Origin: Spongilla lacustris
Taxonomy: Eukaryota > Porifera > Demospongiae > Spongillida > Spongillidae
Direction of reading: 5' to 3'
NCBI GenBank assembly: GCA_949361645.1
Contig: OX442431.1
Span: forward strand, 2,289,122 to 2,353,121
Length of the DNA: 64,000 bases
A program made the position numbers and the translations under genes. Of the stretch, positions 1 through 12,524 are shown one piece after another. The notes under the pieces were generated by a model. The model made no database searches and was not told the DNA's origin. It saw only the letters and a program-made list of their open reading frames with translations. Within the stretch, counting starts at the first letter, position 1. The number at the start of each line of letters is the position of its first letter.

Positions 1-1660
1 GGTGTGATGATGTTTTCGTCTGCCTTTGATACTTGTTATGAGGTGAATAGTATATGCCATGTTATTCAATTGTACATCTTTAATAATATTACTTGTACCT
101 TACACTCCTGAGCTCAGTGAGCTAGCCAGAGGTGACAGGTTTTTTATTTTTTATTATATATATTTTTGGAACACCCTTCATTTTTGAGACTGAGTTGTGG
201 TACATCATCGTTTATGTTGACTGATACTGAGCTATAAGAAGCTGTTCTGCCACCTCCTTACACTGATATACAACCACTCTTTTCTTACACATTCTACCAA
301 GTTGCTTGATGCGGTAATCCATTTGCCCTACATATTAAGTCGCAAGCGTGTCATTTATTCATGAAAATGCAAATATCACAGCAAGAGAAAAATTATCGTT
401 CTCGTCTTTTGGTATACATAGCCTTAATTGTGCCCCCATCTTTTCTCTTTACGAAAACGCCAGGCTTACCCTGAGTTCTTGCGGGAGCTGCCCGTACAAC
501 ATCCACAACTGAAGGTCATATTCCAATACACGCGCACATAATGTCATGACTTCCTTGTTTACTGACACATTAGACGACATGAGATCAACACATGCAGACA
601 TATTTTAGAAGAGGAATGTTAGAAGATGTGGAAATTATGTTTGGTTTTTAATAAGAGTGTTAATACAGTAAGAAATAGCCCTCTGAAAAAGTACGATAAA
701 ACGACTGCGATAATGAGCTCATTAAAAGTTGTGTTAAGAGCCCGTACCGTATGTTCTTAATACGCAACCTAGTTTCCAACTCCGAACAACCGTGCGTAGG
801 CGAATTTTATTACATAATCATTATTAATTAAAATGTACGTTTACGCGAACATGCATGTATATGCCAAACATTTTTTGAAGAGATTAATTAGCAGCACAAA
901 TAGGAAAAACCCTACTCTCAAATATGTGCGGTAAGGTACGTCTATAGCCTTTGCCTTCATAAGGGCATCCAGTTTGTGTTTGAGGGGCTCACGGGTGAAG
1001 TGGAGAAGTGGACTTGGGTTCGATGATACGGCACCATGCACTCTACTCTATCTTAGGTTGATTTTGTGTTCAGGAGGAGTTTATCGTAGCTATTTTTCTC
1101 GAAGCTGTTTTATATTCATAAATAATAATGCTATTATATTACATACATGTATATTTAATACATGTATAAATAAAAAAATTAAATATATATGCAACTGAAC
1201 CGAGTTGCTAATCAACTTCAATTTTGCGTAGCAAATTACTACGCATGCAATTTAGAAACTGAAGTAAATTATTCCCTGATATATTATCTCTGGTGAAGGT
1301 ATAATCTAGCTTAAGCTAGCGTCTCACGATAGATTTTAATGTAAGCAATTGCTCAGGTAATTAAATTGATACATGCATGCGCGCTTGTATCATGTCAACC
1401 TATTATTATTTTTTGTTGTTAATGGAAAAGTGCAGTGGCCGCAACTCCTACGCCACTGAATATGACGTTAAGAACAGGGATTCTAATATACATTTGTAAA
1501 TGACGCTAGTTCAATGGTAGTCAATAACACTTTTGTAAGGTTTGATTCAAGCAGGGCGCGCGTGCCCGGGGATTAAATTTTGCGTGACAGAAATGGTATT
1601 AATTACCGCATTGAAAAAATCAAGCCGGTTAATACTGTTCAAACGCACGTAACAAACTGA
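1..1660. other. Gene-free stretch
   Basis: AT-rich sequence with short, low-complexity ORFs only. I see no coding exon, RNA gene or clear repeat. It is the upstream flank of the gene at 1734. Confidence 0.5.
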
Positions 1661-1670
1661 CCGATTCATA

Positions 1671-1676
1671 TATAAA
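1671..1676 (+). promoter_or_regulatory. TATA box of the secreted-protein gene
   Basis: A TATAAA hexamer lies 58 nt upstream of the ATG at 1734. This spacing would place transcription start near 1700 and leave a short 5' UTR. The gene needs no intron to be read, so the promoter call is simple. Inferred from position and motif only. Confidence 0.6.
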
Positions 1677-1733
1677 GACAATCCTTATTTTCTCCAAACT
1701 CACATTCACCTACAGAGTAGCACTAGCTCAGAC

Positions 1734-2690
1734 ATGAAGGCTGTTTTCGTTCTGGCTGTTTGCTTGTACGCTGTTAGCGCAGCGTTTACATATCCTAATG
1801 CGGCTAAGCCACAGAAGCACTTCAAGCATTCAAATGTGGCGGCTGTTAACCGGGAAATGGGAAGGCACTTGAGCGCTGAAGAATACGTGCCCTCACCACA
1901 AAGCGAAGATGTGATGCGAGATTTACAATTGGATGACTTTACTGCGGCAAAGGAAAGCGGGAATGTTGTTACTTTTGGCGGCCAGCCCACTATAGCTAGT
2001 GGGTTCAATTTACCCGTACCTAGTCAGTGGACTAGAGTCGCCTACCTGGATATGATGGATCCGGCGCAGAAGTGTCCAGCGTCATGGCAGCAGCTGACAT
2101 CACCGAGAGCGTCGTGCGGAAAGAAAACTGACGGAAGCGGTTGTGACTCGTTGGCGATAAGCACATTTGGAGCTACTTACCAGACAGTTTGCGGGAGATT
2201 CCGGAGCTATCAGATAGCAACGACTGATGCGTTTGGAAGGTGCAGTAACATAGCAACGCCTAATACCATCGAGGACCCTTACGTGGATGGGATCAGCATC
2301 ACCTACGGAGCGTCTGGTAATAGGCAGCACATATTCACATACGCCGCTGGGTTGTCCGGATCAGAATCATTTTTTAAGTGTACTTGTCCGTGCGTCCCGG
2401 GAGGAGCACCTGCACCTTTGTTCGTCGGTTCTGATTACTACTGCGAGTCAGGCAATCCAGGACCAGGTTTTTCTACTGTGTTCTACTATTCAGATCCTCT
2501 ATGGGACGGACAGCAGTGCGGGGATCTGGAGGCCACCTGTTGCAGGAATTCGCCAAACCTCCCGTGGTTTTGCAAGACGTTCCCTGCTCCCATCTCTGGC
2601 GACATGGAAGTGAGGCTATGCACCGATTCTCCCCTCAGCGATGAAAATGTAGCCATCGAATTTTTGGAAATGTATATTAAGACTAAGTAG
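1734..2690 (+). CDS. Secreted Cys-rich protein, sponge/cnidarian family
   Basis: A single uninterrupted ORF of 318 residues. Residues 1-17 form a clear signal peptide (MKAVFVLAVCLYAVSAA), followed by a polar, His/Lys-rich propeptide-like stretch to about residue 90. The rest is a cysteine-rich extracellular domain. It contains WTRVAYLDMMDP, then GCDS, YVDGISITYG, CTCPCV, a YYCESGN-like segment, DPLWDG and a tail with the pattern EVRLC...EFLEMY. From memory of the family, this order (DxxxP...GCDS...DGxSxTxG...CPC...DPLWDG...CC) recurs in secreted proteins of cnidarians and sponges that have no named function; the N-terminal half resembles fibrinogen C-like modules. No transmembrane segment is visible, so the product is probably soluble or matrix-associated. 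A TATA box and a downstream AATAAA frame the gene. Confidence 0.85.
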   Translation: MKAVFVLAVCLYAVSAAFTYPNAAKPQKHFKHSNVAAVNREMGRHLSAEEYVPSPQSEDVMRDLQLDDFTAAKESGNVVTFGGQPTIASGFNLPVPSQWTRVAYLDMMDPAQKCPASWQQLTSPRASCGKKTDGSGCDSLAISTFGATYQTVCGRFRSYQIATTDAFGRCSNIATPNTIEDPYVDGISITYGASGNRQHIFTYAAGLSGSESFFKCTCPCVPGGAPAPLFVGSDYYCESGNPGPGFSTVFYYSDPLWDGQQCGDLEATCCRNSPNLPWFCKTFPAPISGDMEVRLCTDSPLSDENVAIEFLEMYIKTK

Positions 2691-2897
2691 TTTGGTTGTT
2701 ATGCAATCAAACTGGAAACGTAGAAGGTAGTTTTAGCCTAGCTGTATGCACATTAGGTGCATGCCATGTAGGCCTATAGACTGTACATGCATCGACTATT
2801 TGCATTGATCAAGTAAATCGTTGTCATATATGCATTATAAGACTCAAGTACGCAAAATATCTTCATCATTCTTTAAGCAGGTGTCACAGGGAACTCG

Positions 2898-2899
<2 letters not shown>

Positions 2900-2933
<34 letters not shown>
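2900..2933 (+). repeat. C34 homopolymer in the 3' flank
   Basis: An uninterrupted run of 34 C lies between the stop codon at 2690 and the candidate poly(A) signal at 2984. If that signal is used, the run is transcribed into the 3' UTR. Confidence 0.9.
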
Positions 2934-2983
2934 TTACCCAAATCCTCTAGGTAACCGTAATTGAGTCCGGACCGAAATCCCTG

Positions 2984-2989
2984 AATAAA
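2984..2989 (+). other. Candidate poly(A) signal
   Basis: AATAAA lies about 295 nt downstream of the secreted-protein stop codon. It is the first canonical hexamer I see on this strand after the gene. Confidence 0.4.
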
Positions 2990-2994
2990 ACACG

Positions 2995-3695
2995 AAAGAA
3001 AACAAAGCATACGTTCTTCTCACTTGTACAGTTCAACAGCACGCCAGAGTGAAAGTAACTTAGTTAACACTTAACAGTCCGGGCTTATCGATCGATTATT
3101 AGTTCCAACACATTTATCCACTAATTTTATACAGTGTGAACTGTTGTACACGTGCCAGTTCATTGTCAATTGAAATTAGCTTCCAAATATTCTAAATAAT
3201 CCACTACACGCATACTTCTGGGTAGAGCATGCACATCCCATGCAATTGTTAAAGCATGCAGTCCATCAGCATGCACCCTCATCGATTGCGATGCCATATA
3301 GAAAGTGCTTGACTGCGTCTACCTGTTCGCGTTACAAAATAAATAACAGTAATGTCCAGTAACTTGCCACTTCATTGCTGCTTAGTGGCCACAAGTGCAA
3401 CATTGTGTACTTTGAGAAAGTACATGTACTCTTAATTGGTATAGTTGTGTATGATAGGGTACTTATTTGCAATACATTTTGTACTCGATTTTGCAAAGAT
3501 ACTGTTCTTTTGTGCAAATCTTTCGAAGATAATCCTGAAGAAAATGCTCAGTATTTCATGCATATTATAACTGATAATGATTCTAACCTCGCTGTTGTGA
3601 CACATGGTACATGTAATTTGCTCTTTTAAAGAAAAATTTTTATCACTACAAAAAAATGAATGCCGGCATAATGTACATGTATATAACACATGAGC
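2995..3695. other. Gene-free stretch
   Basis: AT-rich and without coding signal that I can support. The short ORFs on both strands around 3332-3710 look like chance. Confidence 0.4.
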
Positions 3696-3699
3696 ACAC

Positions 3700-5107
3700 T
3701 TACATATCAATGAACAAAGGTAGTGGTTTCTTCCACAGTCTTAGTTTCATAGCTTCTGTCTCGTAGTAACACCTTGCAGGCAGAGGGTCAATAGGGCTAA
3801 CATCCTCTGGCATTGGAATCTTGGAAACAGGTCCTTATAATTGAATCAATGGCTGCCAATTATTATGAAGTTTTAAAATAATGTGTACAAAGTAACATGC
3901 AAGAAATTTTATGCCCACCATCAACAGTTTGGAGACTTGAAGCACCTTTTTGTCCAGCTGATGTAATCTGCTACTTGAAGATTAGAGTACATTACAACTA
4001 ACAGCAGTTTTTAATTTAAAAGCTTCTTCGATCTTTTCTGATACACAAATCGAAGAAATAAATATCAGCACATTGTCACAGTTGAAATTCGAACTATAAT
4101 GACAATGATAAACTTATGCTCATTAACAGTTCATGTCTCAAGTTCACCATCCATGAATGAATCAATCTCACTGCCAACCGTAACCGCGCGCAGCAAGGTA
4201 CTTGATGTCTATATGGATGGAGTTTAGGTCAATTAGCTATAATTGTAATATAACTGAAGTGGACACTTTGTGACAATACAGTCTGCAAACTGCAAGAAGG
4301 CCAGCATGCAATTAAACCTTGTAGCATCACCTGGTTACCTTAAAAGCAAATAGACCATAGCCTATACAGCATTTGTCTGCCTTATAGAACAGGCCTACAT
4401 AATTGGTATTTTTTTAGCTCAGATGCAAGCATGCAATAATTTACATTGTGTTTTTCTATGGTCCACGATGATAGATCAATCTGCACTGAATACTGATTGT
4501 GGTATTCTTGAGTCAAGAAATTCATATATTAAGAGTAGTGCAATTATCAGGTACTGTTGACAAAATGAAGAAGAATACACCTTATGACATCTAATGCATT
4601 CCCATGAACTTCATCATAAAAGCAATCATACACTGAAGCTGTTTTCTCTGCTATAGAAATCACCTGGAGAAATAGATGTATAGTTACTCTTCAGTTACAT
4701 TTAATATATTGCACGGCATCGATATATACTTGAAGTTAAACATTCCTTTGTCCTTGCATTTAGAAATTAATTACTTTCTAATGTATTTTATGGGTACCTT
4801 GAATGGTGACTTTTGCACTGTATAGTTATTAGTTGAAACCATGTTTGTCAAAAAAAAAGTCTGTTTGGTATCTTTAAACATACACTTAAACTGATGTAAC
4901 GAAGGCTATAGAAACGTACTGCTGAATGTTCATTCTCAAGCAAATAATTTATATCCTGCATTAAAGTGCATGAATATTACCTGCATAATTAATTCGATTC
5001 ACACATTGTTACACTCACATTATCTCCTATGCAAGCCCTTTTCACTAGGTCTGAGGAGTCATGGGCAGTAATGCAACATGATCCTTCGTCATTTTTCATT
5101 ATTATGG
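3700..5107 (-). CDS. Candidate exons of an unrecognised minus-strand gene
   Basis: Three separated minus-strand blocks look protein-coding and are bounded by splice-like signals. Block 1 (5107 to 5019) reads KNDEGSCCITAHDSSDL, continuing KRACIGDN, before a GTGAGT donor. Block 2 (4663 to 4581) follows a TCTCCAG acceptor in the same phase and reads VISIAEKTASVYDCFYDEV... Block 3 (about 3833 to 3700) reads IPMPEDVSPIDPLPARCYYE... and ends at a stop or a GTAAGT donor. Blocks 1 and 2 join in phase 0. Blocks 2 and 3 do not join in phase, so an exon is missing or one boundary is wrong. I do not recognise the protein. It could be a real small gene or remains of a mobile element, given the retroelement piece just upstream. 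Confidence 0.3.
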
Positions 5108-5486
5108 CTATGCAGAAATAAAAATGAAAGGGTGGTCAGGTAGTAACGTGAGTGAAGAAAAATAGGTAGTGGATCTTAGTTTTAGTTTTGCAGGTGAAAA
5201 AAATCCAATCAAAGCTTAACAACCGATATCTGAACACAGACGAACTTTTTAATCAGTTAATTTGTTATGCTTATTATAATTCATTAGCATCACTTATAAT
5301 GTTATAATTAAATAATAAGTACTATAACCATACAAAATAAAAGTTACCCTTATTATATAAAAACATTGCATAAAAACAAAAGTGTTGCTGATAGATTTTT
5401 AGACTCATAAGAGAGTTGAGTGCATAGCCAGCTAACTACAAGAGAATAAGGTTTGTCCTGCTTGATGAAAATCATGTCTTGTAAAA

Positions 5487-5750
5487 TGTTGAACGCTTAC
5501 AGGCCATTCCTCCTCTTGTGCTACAAACCAATGGTGTAAAAACCCCATGCTCCACCTCCTTCACCCGTTAACTATGTTGCCGCTTTTTTTTCCATTTCAT
5601 GTCTGTGATATATTGCTGGCAAGTCCATGGAACGGTAGCTTGGAGCATTAGGGTGGAAAACCCTTACATCAAAATAAGCATCTGACCACGATTCCAAAAA
5701 TCCCTGGCACGTATATCAACAAGTAAATTTTCATCAGTTTTGGCAGATTT
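5487..5750 (-). pseudogene. Broken retroelement-type ORF fragment
   Basis: Minus-strand translation in three different frames gives, in order, VDIRARDFWNRGQM, AYFDVRVFHPNAPSYRS with HRHEMEKK, and VEHGVFTPLVCSTRGGM. From memory, the series D-x-R-x-FW...DVRVxxPNAxSY...HExEKK...VExGxFTPLVxxxxGGM is the C-terminal region of an ORF repeated in many invertebrate genomes and linked to mobile-element polymerases. The frame changes and an in-frame TAG show that it is dead. The fragment is about 260 bp. Confidence 0.65.
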
Positions 5751-6387
5751 GTGGTGAAAGTTAAATGGAAAATTAAATTAAATTAATAGAGGAAACCAAC
5801 CACCTCTGCTTCATCCTATCAAAAGTTATTCACATTCAAAAGCATTGCATTCATTCGTGGACACCCTGCATAAGGTACTGCTATGGCAATATAAGATTTT
5901 CAACTTTGATTTTAAATTGATGTGCTTTGACTGCATCAATTTACTGCCATTTAGATTTGATTTTATTTGATTTGTGCACATTTAAAATGCACTAAAGGCA
6001 AGTGATGTTTTTGATCAAACTATTTAACAGCTAATAAATAATGTAAATGATAAAAATACTACATAAACACACACAAGTAACTACAACAGGGCGTCCACAC
6101 AAGGTATGCACCACAGAATGTTGCTAAAGATTGCAACTCTGGTACCCAGTGTCAATTCATTATTTTTCACAGGCTCATGTGTTCCAGTACTATTCTACAG
6201 GGTCGATCCTTCCACATCAATGCTCTTATTGCTATTAGCGGATTGTCCTCGTTTCACTAAGGGACTGCAGTTGGATGGAAGGGAATAACCAGAGAAGGTA
6301 AAACTTTTATGGTCATATGATCTCACATGACATCTTGGTTTTTCGCACTGCTTTTAAACTGCTGAAGCCAGTCAATAATAAGGACAA

Positions 6388-6496
6388 TTAGCAGCAGCAT
6401 TGCCTAGCAAGTGGTGGGTGTAGGTAATTTAAAAATATTTCTAAAGCACTAACCATTGCCAAACTTGCTTCACCAAATATCTAAGAGAGAGAGAGA

Positions 6497-6580
<84 letters not shown>

Positions 6581-7106
6581 AGAGAGAGAGAGAGAGACAG
6601 AGAGAGAGAGAGACAGAGAGAGAGAGAGACAGAGAGAGAGACAGAGACAGAGACAGAGACAGAGACAGAGACAGAGACAGAGACAGAGACAGAGACAGAG
6701 ACAGAGACAGAGACAGAGACAGAGACAGAGACAGAGACAGAGACAGAGACAGAGACAGAGACAGAGAGATAGGGGAGATATGAGAGGGAGGTGGGTGTGG
6801 GAGATGTGATGCATGCCTGAAGGAAACAGCACTCAGTACAAATATCTGATCCCTAACTAACCGCAGAACACTCTTGAAAGCTCACTATTCCATCCAGTGC
6901 TCCAGCCACCAGTGGACCGGCAAGCTCTCTGAGAACGCAGTGTTAATATCTTAGTAGTGGCTAGATATGCATGGAGGTACTGCAGTAAGTGGTGTTATGA
7001 CTTACCCACACGAAATAGCCGCTGGAATGATCCCAGAAACTAGCATTGTAATAGAGTTAGTGCTGAGCTCAGAGCATTGCAACCTTGTACCAAGAGTAAA
7101 GGCCAC

Positions 7107-7197
<91 letters not shown>

Positions 7198-9172
7198 ACA
7201 CACACACACATACACACACACACACATAACAGGTAAACATTAGCACACATGACAATGGTGAAGGTACACACATACCTTGCCACTTCCATCATGGCTGAAT
7301 AGACAGGTGCAATGGTAAGAGCCAGGCCCACCCCCAGGATCCCATCTGCTAACATTGTTAACCACAGGTGGCTGTAAGATCACACTATGCACGTGAGGAT
7401 CGCACAACACTGGTGGGCTCACGGCTTGCTGATGTAAGGAGCAGGTCCCAAAAGGAAGCATCCAATAGAACACACCAGCAAGCCAACAACAATAAAAGGC
7501 TTTGGTGGCTGAAAATGTATGTCTTCTTTTTAATTCATATCACATACAATTTTGAACATCAGCTGAATTATGTATATATAGATTGCACACATGCATATTT
7601 ACATATAGGGATGGAACTATCAACCTAGGTTTAAATTCAGAGAGATATGATTAATCACTTACCAGTCTGTCATAGAGAGGTCCTGTCACCAGACATAAGA
7701 AAATATAAGTTGCAGCGTCTATAAGACTTACCAAACCAATCTGGTAGACACTTAAGTCAAACTATACAAACACAACACATGAGGCACACGCACCACACAA
7801 ACACAATCAGAACACATACACACGGAAAATATGACATACCTGAATGTGCATGAAAGGTGAGAAGATAGGGGCTGAGAAAGTGAATGCCATGTACCCAATG
7901 ATTGTACTCAATACTAAAAAAAAAAAAAAAAAACGTATGAATTCTAATGAGCTATGTAGATCACGATGTGTTGCATTCACCCATGCTGATAAGATACTAA
8001 CTTAAACAAATCATTACACAGCTATTCAAGGCCTTTCCAATGAGCCACAATGAAACTTGGTCGCTTTGTCCAAGATCTGAGCCAGATAAAATTATAGGAT
8101 TATGTCAGCTTACAATATATACAAATTAACATATGTTGAAACTAACCAGAAGGACTAACGACAATGATGTACAAGATGGGAAGAAAGACCAAGGGGATTG
8201 TGCCCATCACCACAAAGGGAAGCATGAATCCTCCTATCTAAATTTGTATGTTGAGACACGCATTGAGACATCGGCCTAAATTAAAACTGCACCCTCCCCT
8301 CCGATTTACACCAGCTAGACCTCCATATATACTAGCTTACTCACCTGGTATAAAGCTCCTCCCATTGGTGAACCAGCTGCATACCCTAGTCCTGCAACGA
8401 CTTCCGTAATTCCCTGCCGGATAAGGTGACGTCATTATATACATCCACAGCTGGCTATAGCTAGCCTATTTACCATTACTAGACCGTAGTGTCCACTTGA
8501 CAGCATGCCCGCAAGGGCAAAAACTGAAGTGTGCAACATGGCAGTCCCGATGCCACCAACGATCGCCAATAAGAAGCAGAAAATGATGAAGATTGTTCCC
8601 GTGAGCCAGTACATAAATCTTAAGTGTGCATTGGAAATCAATTAAGCTGTAAATGCTATAAAATTAACTGACGTACGCAAATAAAATATAACTTCCACCA
8701 ACAAGCAGAATACCAGCTAGGAGGCTGAACTTCACTCCTACGTTTGGGAGCTGAGAGAGATGAGAGTATAAGTATAACACCACAGCATGTACAGAAACAA
8801 TGCAGAGACTTACGTAGTACCCAAGGATGGGAGATGCTATTATGACACATGTCGGATAGGTACTTATTACCGCTCCAACTATTAAGGAGGATGCGCCCCT
8901 AGCTTCGGCCTACGTGTGAAAAAAAGACCAATTAAAGCCCGCCCGTGTCAAAGCTCATGCATGCATTTTAATAGATGGTATGCCTAGTAACTGACTTCAA
9001 TTGGAAAGAACGGTCCAGATATTGACAGGATCGAGTTGCAGAATCCGTAGACGGTCAAACACAGTACGAACGAAACAATATCACGATGTACGTTCTTGCA
9101 GCTGCAGTAACATTCGCACTTCCGAAGCAAACTTGTAATTCGTTGCTTCTCATAGCAGTTCTTGGTGGCCAT
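6388..9172 (-). CDS. SLC18B1: SLC18B1-like MFS vesicular amine transporter, 14 exons
   Basis: Fourteen exons (high to low): 9172-8996, 8909-8814, 8750-8677, 8618-8474, 8413-8345, 8237-8147, 8076-8002, 7913-7840, 7761-7663, 7508-7423, 7371-7276, 7083-7006, 6928-6886, 6480-6388. All junctions are GT-AG and in phase; the sum is 1296 nt, or 431 residues plus stop, close to the usual length. A Cys-rich cytoplasmic N-terminus leads into SFVLCLTVYGFCNSILSISG and FFPIEAEARG, which is MFS helix 1 and loop. Later segments include VVAGLGYAAGSPMGGALYQ, GLVSLIDAATYIFL and GELAGPLVAGALDGI, typical of the SLC18 group (drug:H+ antiporter type, 12 helices). The known family role is proton-coupled export or storage of polyamines and monoamines in vesicles. 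A (GT)n tract on the sense strand fills intron 11 and a 290-nt (CT)n-type tract fills intron 13. The last exon is the least certain. Confidence 0.85.
6483..6770. repeat. (GA)n and (AGACAG)n microsatellite in an SLC18B1 intron
   Basis: About 110 bp of pure GA leads into interrupted GACAGA repeats. On the minus (sense) strand this is a 290-nt pyrimidine-rich tract ending two bases before the acceptor AG of the last SLC18B1 exon. It therefore serves as, or has grown from, that intron's polypyrimidine tract. Confidence 0.95.
7108..7227. repeat. (CA)n microsatellite in an SLC18B1 intron
   Basis: A CA dinucleotide array interrupted by a few TA steps, between exons 7371-7276 and 7083-7006. On the gene's sense strand it reads (GT)n. 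Confidence 0.95.
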
Positions 9173-12100
9173 CAGAGCATAGATTTATGACCTAACGCAT
9201 AGTCATAATTAGACCTAAGGCGCCGCGAGAATTTAAATGTTCCTGCAATATGCGCAATCGGTCGTGACATTAGGTTTTATAATTGATTGAATTACGGTAT
9301 TTCCTATTTATGATGGGCACCTTGGGGACAGAGATCAAACCTGCTCCCACAGCAACTGGAGATGGAAGTATACTTCCCTCGAAAGTGATGTCTCTGTTGT
9401 CTCAGAGTCGACATTCAGTCTCATAGCCTGCCTATCGACGACCTGATTATTGCTGAATGTCTTCTCGGAAGGAAATATCGGAGGCAGTTTCTAACAGATC
9501 TAGTTCATCCGTTGTGAAAAAGCACTGTGTTATTACCCTAGTAAAAAAAAATGTATGCGTTTGCAAGGGAGTGGTGGCTGCATGCAGGCAGGCAATACAT
9601 TTGCAGATGTGTGGATGATTGGTATAGGCGCATACCGGTATATAACTTTAGCTGAAGTACCAGTGTTTCTGTTAGCCCAAATTGGTTTGTCCACTTTTTT
9701 TTTGGTGCTTGTGATAGTGATTTTGTGGAGTCAGCAGCACAGCAGGCTTGGAGGAAATCATATCACCTATATTTAAGCTAGCAGGCCTAATTGGAGAAGG
9801 GATCAAAGATAACCCAAGCTGTTTCTATCCTCTTGGTGATGAGAAAATTGTTTCCTTTTGTTTTCTTCCGCATGTATGTCACCTACTTCCAGGTAGTTGA
9901 ACTAATTCTAATTCAGATGCAAATAAAATTGTTTTAATTCTTAACCAATGTCAGTGTTGGGTTGGTCAGTCATATTTTCATGTGTGCTGACCGTGATTTC
10001 ATATGTAATGAGTGACATCCAAGCAAAAGCAAAACACATGTATTAGGTGTGCACAAAGACCTAAAGCATATGGTGATAGATGGGAAGATTATTGTACTGA
10101 TTTTGTATTTTGTTTTGTGTCCAATGTGCAGTGACAATCCTGAGGTAAGTGCAAGTGGTTCCATATAGATATTATATGTTCAGTGAAAAAGTGCGCTCGG
10201 AATGCGGATGTGGTAGATGCTTGAATGGCATAATACAAGAATGACCTCAGATTGAATATGGCATGGCCGGCTTGATGAAAAAACTGTCAAAGGTAAATCA
10301 ACTAAAAACTTATAACACATGAAGGTTTGCAAGGCGACTATCATAGTCCATATATGGCATATCAGCATATTTGAAAATGGATCAGGTGAAAAATCTCTGA
10401 ACCCGTTCAATACACTGAATATCCTTATGGAGCAGGGGTTCCAGACTTGGGTACTGCTTTCCAGAAGTGCGCACAAGATTGAGAAGAGTCACATCATTAG
10501 AATAAATGCCTTTTAACTCCAACCTATAACACCGGACTAAACAAGCTGAAGGTGTTGGCTTTAGATCTGGGACTGATGTTATGTAAGCATAAATGCATGT
10601 GTCCATGCAAGAAATCATCCCACATGTCTTTCTTTCTAGAAATGAACTTACCAGTAACTAACAAGCATGTTTTGAAGAGTTTGGCTGAATCTTTCGACGT
10701 GTCTGTCCATGGCCCTCTAAGTGTACAAAGCAAGTACAAAATTGAGATATACATTTAGTGTCATTGTATGCAGATAAAGATGCACTAACCTGCCTGCATG
10801 TGGATAATAATGTGTCATGAAAATTCTTATTATCCCTAATGCCTTTACCAGCCTTGTTTCAAGCCCATTCCTAAATTCACTCCCATTGTCACAATGCATT
10901 TGAGATACAAGCAGCATTTGTATTAGCCAGTGGAGCAGCCTCAGCAACATTTGGGAAAATAGTCACTGATTGTTAAATTAGTTTGCATTGCTTGATGTTG
11001 GATTGAGTGGACCAATTAAGAAAATATATATTCCAATATAATGGAGCCTTCACAGGTACTAATCCCCCATACTATACATGTAGATGTAACTCTGGTGTTG
11101 ATGTGATCATTTTTCTGTTGACTCATTGGCAGACATCACATGAGTTTTTAAGGATGAAATTAATTCTGATGCATTTTCACAACACCTTATCATGATCATC
11201 TGAAGGTTAGTCTATTTTTATATCTGCATACAATGTATATCACAATTTTGTACTTACTGAGCTTTGTACACTCTTTCACTCTTACAGGACCATGGATGTG
11301 ACAAAAGATTCTGAGGCCAAACATTCATTGGCAGAGTAGTACAGTTAGGCCCTCCTTGTCACTCTCTTTGGACACCTCCAAAAAATTACAGTCCCCAGCA
11401 AAGCATTATTCCTTTTCTGGGCAAGTAGAAAGTGTGATTCATCAAATTTGAAAACTCACTGAGAATTTAAGAGGATAACTCCAGCCCTTTCCTATTCAAT
11501 TATGTACATTTCTATATCAGCAACATCTTGTGAATATGAGTCTCTGTCATGCACTGTATGCATGGCCCTTTCATCAGTTAATTTTTCAGGGAACATTTCT
11601 GTCAGATGTGGGTTGCCAGGCTATGCAGAAACCCATCATAAAATCAAATTTTTTACCAGGTCTATCGTCAGTACTAAAGTGGTTTTTTGCTAATATCCTC
11701 TTTTCAGTACATCCTTTTGCACAATATTTAATAAACCATCATGAGTTAACAGGAAGCCATGCTTGAGCAACTTGATGCAAAGGTAGCTAACAAAGCCTCC
11801 TGCATGAGCCTCAGACCTAGTGAGGAGAACCTATCTGTCTTCCCTCAGGACGTCTACCAGTAAGTTTCTACATGAGCCTCAGACCTAGTGAGGACTGGAT
11901 TAGAACCTATCTGTCTTCCCTCAGGACGTCTACCAGTAAGTTTGTCACGTAGCATAGTATGCAGTACATCAAATGTTTTAGATGCAGCAAGACTCCATCA
12001 CTTCCTTCAGAGCTGCATCCATGCTCTCAGCTGAATACTTCAATAATTCTCCCTCCATTAATAGAACACAACAATATGATATGATTTCATAAGATGCATT

Positions 12101-12475
12101 ACTTCATTTACTCAGTACGAGATAGGCATGTACAGAAGGATAAAATGCATGCATAGCTATAGACCTAACCTACAGTGCATTTCGTGATAGTTGTCCGAAG
12201 TTGTATTCACCTGAATCTTTAAAAAAAAAAAAAAAACAATATTTATAAAAAGAGTAGAAAATTTGACTGCACAGAAGTATTAGTTGACAATATAACTGAA
12301 TATAAACATGAACTAGTTTCTTGGCTTTAATCGCTCGACCCCTCTCCAAAAAAAAGTACTGATTTACATCAATTTCTCCGGTCCATGCCCAGTGAATGAA
12401 TTTACGTGAAGTTCGCTACATACACGTAACTACAGGTCGCTTGGCCGAGTCAGTTATTAAACCTAGCTGGCAAAA
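9173..12475. other. Gene-poor stretch with possible decayed coding remnants
   Basis: No intact gene. A plus-strand stretch near 10319-10515 reads WHISIFENGSGEKSLNPFNT and then EQGFQTWVLLSRSAHKIEK, which looks once-coding, as does a piece near 10640-10700 (EMNLPVTNKHVLKSLAESFD). I do not recognise either. They may be mobile-element debris. The rest is AT-rich with no clear signal apart from the duplication at 11801-11942. Confidence 0.35.
11801..11942 (+). repeat. Two-copy direct duplication, about 75 bp
   Basis: The segment beginning CATGAGCCTCAGACCTAGTG and ending ...GACGTCTACCAGTAAGTTT occurs twice head-to-tail. The second copy has a small extra insertion (CTGGATTA region). Each copy ends in a splice-donor-like CAG|GTAAGT-type sequence, so it might be an exon fragment. 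No gene is visible around it. Confidence 0.7.
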
Positions 12476-12484
12476 AGGTTAGGC
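12476..12484 (+). repeat. Left 9-bp target-site duplication
   Basis: AGGTTAGGC directly abuts the left inverted repeat. The identical 9-mer abuts the right inverted repeat at 27305-27313. Confidence 0.85.
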
Positions 12485-12524
12485 ACCGTGTGGAAGTTAG
12501 CCCCACATTCCTCAGCCGCACATT
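12485..12524 (+). repeat. Left terminal inverted repeat, 40 bp
   Basis: Forty bases, identical in reverse complement to 27265-27304. Similarity stops immediately inside. Confidence 0.9.

Noticed and set aside
6470..6832. LCLCLS... ORF
   Set aside because: Translation of (GA)n/(AGACAG)n; intronic.
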